Positions 1-7,229 of a stretch of 46,817 nt of DNA are shown here, one piece after another. The DNA comes from Vicinamibacteria bacterium (GTDB lineage: Bacteria > Acidobacteriota > Vicinamibacteria > Vicinamibacterales > UBA8438): positions 1 through 46,817 of the forward strand of contig JAJEEA010000516.1 of the NCBI GenBank assembly GCA_022821235.1, written 5' to 3'. Position numbers and translations under genes: made by a program. Position 1 is the first letter of the stretch; every line of letters starts with the position of its first letter. The notes under the pieces are model-generated. The model did not search any database, had not been told where the DNA came from, and worked only from the letters and a program-made list of their open reading frames with translations.

Positions 1-913
1 GATCCGCGCCCGCGGCGATGAGCAGGGCCACCGGGGCGGTGCCGTTCCGCCCGGCCACGTCGGCGAGCAGGCGGTCCTCCTCCGGATTGCCGGTGCGCGC
101 GCAACCGGGGTGCGCTTCCAGCAGGCGCCGCGCCTCGTCGAGCCTCCCGCCGACGACGGCCACGGCCAGCCGGTCGGCGGGGGCGAGGGTGGTGTCGCCT
201 CCGCGCTCGGTCAGCAGGCTCGCCAGCTCGGAGAACCCGCGGCGCTCGGCGTGGGCGTAGGCGGTCTTCCCGCCCGCGGTGCGCGCATCGATGTCGGCGC
301 CGTGGTCCAGCAGACGACGCACCGCCTCGGGACGCCGGCGCCGCGTCGCCACGTGGAGCGGCGTCTCGGCCGTAGCGCCGGCGGTCGCCGCGAGGTCCGC
401 CCCCGCCTCCAGTCGGCGCGCGAGCTCGGCGTCGCCGTCTGGACCGTAGGCGTCGTCGAGTAACTCATGCAGGCTCGGCTCTGCCCGAGACCCGCCGGGG
501 GCGAGGCCCATCTGCGCGAACGCCGCGAGGTTGTCCCACTCGGCCCACGCCTCGATGAGACGTCCCGCCTCGAGGCGGTAGACGGCGAGATAGCGGACCC
601 GCACCGGTCGGCCGGTCGGGGCATGGTCGCCGAACGGGCCGGTCTGGGTGCCCGCGAGCAGATGGCGCGCGGCGACGCGGTCTCCCTCGGCGACGAGGTC
701 CTCGACCGTCTCCCGCGCGTCTGGGAACGTCAGGTACTCGTTGCGGAGAAACCACTTGAGATCGTCCCGGCTGCGCACCCCCGGCTCGCCGGCCGCGTCG
801 CTGTGCCGGACGAACTCCGGAGCCACCAGACGGTCCAGCGCGCCCCAGTCCTGTGCGTTGACGGCGTCGACGAACGCCAGGACGACCCGCTTGTTGCGCT
901 CGACGTCGCTCAT
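1..913 (-). CDS. SnoaL-like domain protein with ankyrin repeats (3' end outside window)
   Basis: The reading frame opens at an ATG at 913 and stays open to the left edge, so the C-terminus is missing; the ORF track omits it for that reason. Residues about 1-135 read as a SnoaL/NTF2-like fold (MSDVERNKRVVLAFVDAVNA at the start, then a FVRHSD segment and a YRLEAGRLIEAWAEWDN strand). From about residue 145 ankyrin repeats follow (TPLHVATRR, LLDHGADIDA, AYAHAERRGF, VALLIAAGAD). SnoaL domains bind small hydrophobic ligands and ankyrins mediate protein contacts; the combination suggests a cytoplasmic ligand-binding or scaffold protein, not a defined enzyme. No signal peptide and no clear Shine-Dalgarno are seen. 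The + strand ORF 467-1141 is its shadow. Confidence 0.75.
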   Translation of the reverse strand, partial: MSDVERNKRVVLAFVDAVNAQDWGALDRLVAPEFVRHSDAAGEPGVRSRDDLKWFLRNEYLTFPDARETVEDLVAEGDRVAARHLLAGTQTGPFGDHAPTGRPVRVRYLAVYRLEAGRLIEAWAEWDNLAAFAQMGLAPGGSRAEPSLHELLDDAYGPDGDAELARRLEAGADLAATAGATAETPLHVATRRRRPEAVRRLLDHGADIDARTAGGKTAYAHAERRGFSELASLLTERGGDTTLAPADRLAVAVVGGRLDEARRLLEAHPGCARTGNPEEDRLLADVAGRNGTAPVALLIAAGAD

Positions 914-1150
914 CTCAACACCCGGCGGACATTGAAGACACCGGCGCCGGATCCCGGAACGCGCGGGTACGAGCCCCTGGACTGTGAGGGAAACGGCTGC
1001 GTTCGACCCGCGATGCATCCCGCGTGGCTGTGTTTGCGCCTCGGTGGCACATGCCCGACATGCGCCCTCGTCGCGCCTCGCCACGCGGGCGCGTGGGCGC
1101 CTCGCCAGCGCCCTCCGGGCACGGTGCGACGCGGGGTGTAGCCACGGGCC

Positions 1151-2233
1151 CTATACCAGATAACGGGCCACCGCCGCCTCGTCCCAGTCCATGCCGAGGC
1201 CGGGCCCGCGCGCGGTGACCGCGCCGTCCACCACCCGCGGCGGGTCGGCGAGGACGGCGCCGGCGAGGTCCAGGTACTCCAGGTAGTGCGCCAGCGGCGT
1301 CACCGGCAGCACGTGGGCGCTGGCCTCGATGAAGAGGTGGCTCGACACGGGCACGGCGGCCGCCTCGGCCTGCCCCATGGCGCGCAGCCAGCCCGTCACG
1401 CCGCCCATCTTCATCAGGTCCGGCATGCAGAGGTCGCAGGCCCCGGCCGCGAGGGCGTGGGCCATGTCGTGTCCGAACCACCAGTTCTCGCCGGTCTGGA
1501 TGGGGACCGGAGACGCCTCACGGATGCGCGCGTGGCCGGCGAGGTCCTCGGCCGGCACCGGCTCCTCGACCCATTCCAGGTCGAACCGGGCCAGCGCGCG
1601 GATGCGACGCAGGGCCTCGGGCGCGGTCAGCGACTGGTTGTAGTCGACCATCAGCCGCACGTCCGGCCCGATGATGTCTCGCACCCCCGCGGCCCGCGCG
1701 ACGTCCCATGCCAGATCGCCGGCCCCGATCTTGATCTTGATGGCCCGGAAGCCCTGCTCGACGCTGCGCTCCAGCGCGGCCCGGTCCGCCGCCGGGTCGA
1801 CGATGCCGAAGCTGTCGTAGGCCGGCACCGGCTTCGCCCGCCCGCCGAGCAGCTCGACCACCGACCGCCGCTGCGCGCGCCCCTGCAGGTCCCACAGGGC
1901 CATGTCCAGGCCGGAGAGGGCCATGCCCACGAGCCCTTGGCGCCCCATCAGGCGGAAGCGCGCGGCCAGGTCGTCGTACACCGCGGCCGGAGAAGCCGCG
2001 CGTCCCCGCACGACCTCCTCCACGTCTTCCAGAAACGCCTTCAGCGCCCGCAGCGTGAGGGTGGTGTACCCGAAGACGTAGGCCCGGCCGACCGGCCCTT
2101 CCTCGGTGGCGACGTCCACCAGCAGGAGCGGCGAGACCGGGATGTCGCCCGAGGCAGTGCGCAGCGGCCGCGCCAGCGGCGCGGCGACGGCGCGCGCCGT
2201 CAGCGCGCGGATGGTGAGAGCGGGCTCGAGCAT
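1151..2233 (-). CDS. Mandelate racemase (enolase superfamily, MR subgroup)
   Basis: A 360-residue enolase-superfamily enzyme, expected to interconvert the enantiomers of mandelate or a related 2-hydroxy acid by Mg2+-assisted alpha-proton abstraction. All residues I know for Pseudomonas putida mandelate racemase are present at a constant offset of +2: K166 and K168 (KIKIG), metal ligands D197, E223 and E249 (MVDYNQSL, EEPVPAED, TGENWW), the D272/H299 dyad (MPDLMKMGG, SSHLF) and E319. Length matches the 359-residue enzyme, and the C-terminal KYLV/RYLV ending is similar. The start is the ATG at 2233 with GGAG seven bases upstream; the 1213-aa ORF in the track only adds antisense read-through. 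No mandelate dehydrogenase or benzoylformate decarboxylase lies nearby, so the physiological substrate is open. Confidence 0.9.
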   Translation of the reverse strand: MLEPALTIRALTARAVAAPLARPLRTASGDIPVSPLLLVDVATEEGPVGRAYVFGYTTLTLRALKAFLEDVEEVVRGRAASPAAVYDDLAARFRLMGRQGLVGMALSGLDMALWDLQGRAQRRSVVELLGGRAKPVPAYDSFGIVDPAADRAALERSVEQGFRAIKIKIGAGDLAWDVARAAGVRDIIGPDVRLMVDYNQSLTAPEALRRIRALARFDLEWVEEPVPAEDLAGHARIREASPVPIQTGENWWFGHDMAHALAAGACDLCMPDLMKMGGVTGWLRAMGQAEAAAVPVSSHLFIEASAHVLPVTPLAHYLEYLDLAGAVLADPPRVVDGAVTARGPGLGMDWDEAAVARYLV

Positions 2234-2417
2234 GACAGGCTCCGTAACGGTCGTCCCTCCTTCCACGCCAGCGTAAGGCACGGACCGCCCGCGCAGACGA
2301 TACGCCGGGGGACGAACGGAGGTCAACGCAGGTCCGGGGGCGGCCCTGCGGCCTGCGGCGGCACTCGCTGCCATCCTGCCGCAGCCGCGTTGCTCCGCAG
2401 ATCCGCGTTGCTCGGCA

Positions 2418-2617
2418 GTCGCCTGCGCCCCGTCTGCTGCCCTGCCCGGCCAGCGCCCCCGGCGCTCTCCTTGGCGCGGGGGTCTGGCCAAGGGCCGCAG
2501 GCCTGAAGCCGGTCTGCTCGACGGTCGCCTGCGCCCAGTCTGCTGCCCTGCCCGGCCAGCGCCCCCGGCGCTCTCGTGGGCGCGGGGTTCCGGCCAAGGG
2601 CCGCGGGCCCGAAGCCG
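2418..2617. repeat. Two tandem ~94-bp imperfect repeats, period 106
   Basis: Copies at 2418-2511 and 2524-2617 share roughly 90% identity by eye. Each starts gtcgcctgcgccc and ends gaagccg, and contains the inverted repeat agcgcc-ccc-ggcgct, which could form a hairpin. They fill the gap between the divergently transcribed racemase and peptidase genes. No coding potential was recognised. Confidence 0.85.
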
Positions 2618-2713
2618 CAGCCAGCCCCCCCGAGGGACCGATTCCGCCCGGTTGGCGGTAGACTCGCATCGAGCGGCGCCACGACAATCCCGGGCGCCGC
2701 GGGAGGCAAGGTG

Positions 2714-4783
2714 ATGACGATTCCCGCTTCGATCCACGGAGGACCCCATCGGCGGCTCGGCGTCTGCATGCTGCTCGCGCTCTTCCTCGCAGCCGCAAGC
2801 GCGTCCGGCCAGGACGACGGCCGGCGCCACCTGGCCCTCGACGACTACCTCTCGTGGGAGACGGTCGCCAATCCCCGCATCTCGCCCGACGGCGAGACCG
2901 TCGTCTACGAGCGGCGCTTCGTCGACCCGGTGGCCGACGGCGTCCGCGGCGAGCTGTGGGTCATCGGCACCGACGGCTCGCGGAACCGGTTCCTCACCGA
3001 AGGCGCCGGCCCGCGCTGGTCGCCGGATGGTACCCGCATCGCCTTCACGCGGTCCGGCGAGCCGCGGGGGTCGCAGATCTTCGTGCGCTGGATGGACGCC
3101 GAGGGCGCCGAGAGCCAGATCACGCGGCTCGAGAACCCGCCGTCGCAGATCCGGTGGGCCCCCGACAGCGGCTCGCTCGCGTTCCGGGCGGTCGTCTCCC
3201 CCCCGCCCGACCCGGCCTGGGACATCGACATGCCGACGGCGCCGGAGGGGGCCGACTGGACCGCCCCGCCCCGCATCGTGACCCGGCTCAGCTATCGCCG
3301 CGACGGGTCCGGTTACACCCCGGCGGGCTACCGCCACATCTTCGTGGTCGACGCCGCCGGGGGCACGCCGCGGAAGCTGACGAGCGGCGACTTCCACCAC
3401 GACGACCCGCGGTTCACCCCGGACGGCGGCGCCATCGTCTTCTCCGGCCTCCGCGAGCCGGATGCCGAGTACGCCTGGCGGCAGTCCGAGGTGTACCGGG
3501 TCGACCTGGCGACGCGCGAGGTCACGGCCCTGACCAGCCGCGACGGCCCCGACGCCGGCGCCGTCCCCTCCCCGGACGGCCGCGCCATCGCCTACACCGG
3601 CATGGACCACACGACCGACACCTACCGCGAGGAGGGCCTCTACGTGATGGCCGCCGACGGCTCGGGCCCCCGGGTCGTCGCCACCGAGATGGGGCGGCGC
3701 CCGGGCATCGTGGGCTGGGCCGCCGACGGCAGCGGCGTCTACCTGAACGCGCAGCTCCGGGGAACGAGCAATCTCCACTTCGCGTCGGTCGACGGCGAGG
3801 TCCGGCAGGTGACGAGCGGCAACCACATGCTCTCGGTGTCGTCGGTCAGCGAGAACGGCGTCGCGGTCGGCGTCGTGTCCAGCTACTACGTGCCCGGCGA
3901 CCTCGTGGCCTTCGACGTGGACGATCCGGCGTCGATGCGCACCCTGCACCGCACCAACGCCGGGCTCCTCGCCGACGTGCGCCTGGGCGAGGTCGAGGAG
4001 ATCTGGTACGAGTCGCCCGACGGGCTCGACATCCAGGGCTGGATCGTCAAGCCGCCCGACTTCGACCCGGCGAGAGAGTACCCGCTCATCCTCCGCATCC
4101 ACGGCGGCCCCCACGCGATGTACAACGCGGGGTTCGACTTCAAGAACCAGGACCACGCGGCGAACGGCTACGTCGTCCTGTACACGAACCCGCGCGGCAG
4201 CAGCGGCTACGGGAGCGCGTTCGGCAACGCCATCAAGAACGCCTACCCGGGAGAGGACTACGACGACCTGATGGCCGGGGTGGACGAGGTCATCTCCCGC
4301 GGCTACGTCGACGAGCGGAACCTGTTCGTGTACGGCGGCAGCGGCGGGGGCGTCCTGACGTCGTGGATCGTCGGCCGCACCGGGCGCTTCACCGCCGCGG
4401 TGGTCAAGGCCCCGGTCACCAACTGGCTGAGCTTCGTCGGCACCACCGACGGGTCGGGCTGGTACCGCAACTTCGAGAAGCTGCCCTGGGAGGACCCCGA
4501 GGAGCACCTGCGGCGGTCGACCCTGATGTACGTCGGCAACGTCACCACCCCGACCCTGCTGATGACCGGCGAGCGCGACCTGCGGACGCCGATGGAGCAG
4601 ACCGAGCAGTACTACCGGGCCCTGAAGCTGCGCAAGGTGCCCACGGCGATGATCCGCCTGACCGACAGTTGGCACAGCCGCAGCTCGCCCCCGACCAACT
4701 TCCTGCGGGTGCAGCTCTACCTGCGGCTGTGGTTCGAGCGGTTCATGGTGGGCGGCGCGGTGGCCACCGACCAGGAGGGGTAG
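2714..4783 (+). CDS. Exported S9-family serine peptidase (prolyl oligopeptidase / acylaminoacyl-peptidase type)
   Basis: A 689-residue protein expected to cleave short peptides in the periplasm. Residues 1-35 form a signal peptide (LLALFLAAASASGQ). Residues about 45-400 are a TolB/WD40-like beta-propeller with repeated SPDG/TPDG/APDS turns that gate access. The rest is the alpha/beta-hydrolase domain: HGGPH oxyanion motif, nucleophile S543 in YGGSGGG, D622 in GERDLRTP and H654 in SWHSRS. I chose the ATG at 2714 because GGAGG lies seven bases upstream and the signal peptide follows directly; the track start at 2576 lies inside the upstream repeat. A GTG at 2711 is an alternative. A tagact box at 2659-2664 is a plausible -10. 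Exported S9 peptidases are common in Acidobacteriota; the exact substrate cannot be assigned. Confidence 0.92.
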   Translation: MTIPASIHGGPHRRLGVCMLLALFLAAASASGQDDGRRHLALDDYLSWETVANPRISPDGETVVYERRFVDPVADGVRGELWVIGTDGSRNRFLTEGAGPRWSPDGTRIAFTRSGEPRGSQIFVRWMDAEGAESQITRLENPPSQIRWAPDSGSLAFRAVVSPPPDPAWDIDMPTAPEGADWTAPPRIVTRLSYRRDGSGYTPAGYRHIFVVDAAGGTPRKLTSGDFHHDDPRFTPDGGAIVFSGLREPDAEYAWRQSEVYRVDLATREVTALTSRDGPDAGAVPSPDGRAIAYTGMDHTTDTYREEGLYVMAADGSGPRVVATEMGRRPGIVGWAADGSGVYLNAQLRGTSNLHFASVDGEVRQVTSGNHMLSVSSVSENGVAVGVVSSYYVPGDLVAFDVDDPASMRTLHRTNAGLLADVRLGEVEEIWYESPDGLDIQGWIVKPPDFDPAREYPLILRIHGGPHAMYNAGFDFKNQDHAANGYVVLYTNPRGSSGYGSAFGNAIKNAYPGEDYDDLMAGVDEVISRGYVDERNLFVYGGSGGGVLTSWIVGRTGRFTAAVVKAPVTNWLSFVGTTDGSGWYRNFEKLPWEDPEEHLRRSTLMYVGNVTTPTLLMTGERDLRTPMEQTEQYYRALKLRKVPTAMIRLTDSWHSRSSPPTNFLRVQLYLRLWFERFMVGGAVATDQEG

Positions 4784-4946
4784 GGACGACAACCCGGCGG
4801 GCGACGCCCAGAGAGGACCGGAGCCGAGACTGCCGTCGATGCGTGAGGCATCATGCGGTCGCTCGTGTGTACCGACCTGCGGCGCGCTGCCGCCTCCGAT
4901 GGGCGGGCAGCCTCCGTAGATACGCCACCGAAAGGTAGTTCAGAGA

Positions 4947-6452
4947 GTGCTCACACGCCTCCAGGTAGACGGCTTCAAGAATCTCGATCGGATAGACGTA
5001 CGACTGGGTCCCTTCACGTGCGTCGCCGGCCCCAACGGAGTCGGAAAGTCGAATCTGTTCGACGCCATCTCGTTCCTCGCCACACTCGCAGACAAGCCTC
5101 TGGTCGAAGCCGCCTCGACGGTGCGCGGAGGGGACTCCCGACGAGGCGACGTCTGGAGCCTCTTCCGCCGTGCCGGCGACCGCGTGGCCGAAACGATGAA
5201 GTTCGCCGCCGAGTTCCTGATTTCCGGCGAGGGCGAGGACGAGCTCGGCCAGGCAGCCAAGGCTTCGATGACGTTCCTCCGGTACGAGTTGGAACTGCGC
5301 CATCGACAGGACTCCACCATTCGGACGATGGGCGCGCTGGAGATCGCCCGAGAGCGCATGGTGCACATAAACAAGTCCGAAGCGAAGAGCCGGCTCGGCT
5401 TTCCCCACAAGGAGCCCTGGCGAGACTCCGTCGTCACCGGTCGCCGTACGAGCGCCTATATCTCGACGGAAACCGAACGAGGCGACGCAGTCGTCTCGCT
5501 GCACGCGGACAGCAAGGCCGGCCTGGGCGGCGGACGTCCACGCCGCGTGCCTGCCGCCAGCCTGCCGCGCACGATGTTGTCGTCAGTCAACAACGCGGCA
5601 GAGCATCGAACATTGGTGCTCGCCCGTCAGGAGATGGTGGCGTGGACCCAGCTCCAACTGGAGCCCTCGGCTCTCCGGGCGCCCGACGAGTTCACGGCGC
5701 CACGCAGCATGGGGCCGAACGGAGCCCATCTGCCGGCGACGCTGTACGACCTTGCCCAGGCCGCGCAACGAAGTCAGCCCGGCGGAGAACGAGACATCTA
5801 TGCGCGAGTCGCCAACAGGCTCTCGGAGCTCGTCGAGAACGTCCGGAGCATCGGCGTCGACGTTGACGACAAGCGACAGCTGCTGAGTATCGTGATGACG
5901 GATCTCCAGGACACGGAGCACGTCGCCAGCGCCCTTTCCGATGGCACGCTGCGATTCCTGGCCCTGACCGTCATGGAATCCGATCCCAGGAGCAGGCGGC
6001 TGCTCTGCCTGGAGGAACCCGAGAACGGGATGCACCCGCTTCGGATCTCGGCCGTCATCGAGTTGCTGCGCGAGCTCGCGGTCGACGTCGACGAGCCGGT
6101 CGACGCGGACAACCCGCTTCGACAGGTCATCATCAACACGCACTCGCCGTCGGTGGTGGCGTGCGTTCCCGACGACGCACTGCTCATGGCTCACATCGCG
6201 CGCAGCGGCGAGGCGGAGGCATCGCGACTGACCATACGTCATTTGCCCGATACGTGGCGCGTCCATGACGGCTCCGACGAGTCGACGGTGACGCGCGGTG
6301 ATCTGTTGGCCTACTTGAGTCCCCTGGAGGTCCTCGATGAGGAAGACGACACTCCACAGCCCGCGCGCACCGCAACCAAGGTCATGCACAGAAGCGACCT
6401 CCGGCAGGTCGAACTCCCGCTTGCGCCTGCCGGGAACGGGTCTGAACCATGA
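4947..6452 (+). CDS. AAA/ABC-type ATPase of a two-gene ATPase-TOPRIM module (defence-like)
   Basis: A 501-residue ATPase of the RecF/OLD-like group (AAA_15/AAA_21). Visible are a Walker A GPNGVGKS (28-35) right after the LQVDGFKNL strand, an LSDGTLRFLAL signature-like segment, a Walker B with tandem glutamates E356/E357 (LCLEEPENGMHP), and the NTHSPSVV switch. The start is a GTG; AAAGG lies about ten bases upstream. It overlaps the next gene by ATGA, so the two are translationally coupled. ATPases of this type paired with a TOPRIM-fold protein are the architecture of phage-defence systems such as PARIS (AriA/AriB) and AbiL, where the ATPase senses and the TOPRIM partner acts as effector. Function here is inferred from architecture only. 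Confidence 0.85.
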   Translation: MLTRLQVDGFKNLDRIDVRLGPFTCVAGPNGVGKSNLFDAISFLATLADKPLVEAASTVRGGDSRRGDVWSLFRRAGDRVAETMKFAAEFLISGEGEDELGQAAKASMTFLRYELELRHRQDSTIRTMGALEIARERMVHINKSEAKSRLGFPHKEPWRDSVVTGRRTSAYISTETERGDAVVSLHADSKAGLGGGRPRRVPAASLPRTMLSSVNNAAEHRTLVLARQEMVAWTQLQLEPSALRAPDEFTAPRSMGPNGAHLPATLYDLAQAAQRSQPGGERDIYARVANRLSELVENVRSIGVDVDDKRQLLSIVMTDLQDTEHVASALSDGTLRFLALTVMESDPRSRRLLCLEEPENGMHPLRISAVIELLRELAVDVDEPVDADNPLRQVIINTHSPSVVACVPDDALLMAHIARSGEAEASRLTIRHLPDTWRVHDGSDESTVTRGDLLAYLSPLEVLDEEDDTPQPARTATKVMHRSDLRQVELPLAPAGNGSEP

Positions 6453-7085
6453 TGCCGCGGGCGACCCTGGTTACGGATGGGGCCTCTGACGTGGTACTCG
6501 TGCCGATCCTGCGGTGGCTGATGAGGCAGTTGACTGCCGAGCCGGTCGAGATCCGGTGGGCCGATCTGAGGGGATTCCGCGTGAAGCCCCGAAGCCTGGC
6601 CCAGAAGCTCGCCGTCGCCGTCCGGGAGTACCCCTGTCAGCTTCTCTTCGTGCACCGAGATGCGGAGGGACAGGATCCGCAGCGCCGTTACGAGGAGATA
6701 CGCGGAGCCGTCACCGGCACGGCCTGCCGTCACGTCTGCGTCGTGCCGGTGAGAATGCAGGAAGCTTGGCTCCTGCACGATGAGACCGCGCTTCGCGAGG
6801 CGGCGGATCGCCCGTCCGGCACCCATGACCTCGGCCTGCCGCCGCCGCATCGCTGGGAACACCTGCCGGACCCGAAGAGGGTCCTTCATGACGCGCTGCG
6901 CGCCGCCAACGGGGCGACGGGCAGGCGTGCGAAGAACTTCAGGCCGAAACGCGGCGGCGCACCGCCTGGCCGACCTGATCACGGACTGGAGGCCACTGCG
7001 GAACCTGGGGGCATTCAACCAACTGGAAGCGGACACCAGGAGCGCTGTCGAGCTTCTCGGCCTGCAGACGGTCGAAGCCGACTGA
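6449..7085 (+). pseudogene. TOPRIM/DUF4276-like partner of the ATPase, apparent +1 frameshift
   Basis: It starts ATG at 6449 inside the ATPase stop (ATGA overlap). The first frame gives a TOPRIM-like start (LVTDGASDVVLVPILRW), an acidic strand LLFVHRDAEG and a VRMQEAWLLHDE segment like the conserved EaW motif of DUF4276 proteins. After about residue 160 (RRAKNF) this frame turns into low-complexity read-through to 7189. A convincing C-terminus (AAHRLADLITDW, LGAFNQLEAD) continues in the +1 frame and stops at 7085. The shift falls at about 6935-6958, in a gcgcggcggcgc run. Either the gene is freshly inactivated, or an assembly error or programmed slip is present. Intact length would be about 211 residues, normal for this family. 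The partner ATPase looks intact. Confidence 0.7.
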
Positions 7086-7229
7086 GGACCGGAGCGCTTC
7101 GCCCCGCGGCGAGCATTCGATGCAGCCGACGCCCATCCGGGCCACGAATCGGCGGCGTCTCGCGGTCGAGGACGGCCGCCGTTGAGTAGCAGGTCGGTGC
7201 GCCCGGGGTTGTCGAGAGGAGATTCAGTG

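Noticed and set aside
2234-4792. Upstream part of the 1213-aa minus ORF ending at 1151
   Set aside because: It is antisense to the S9 peptidase, has shadow-frame composition and lies beyond the racemase start, which has its own ribosome site.
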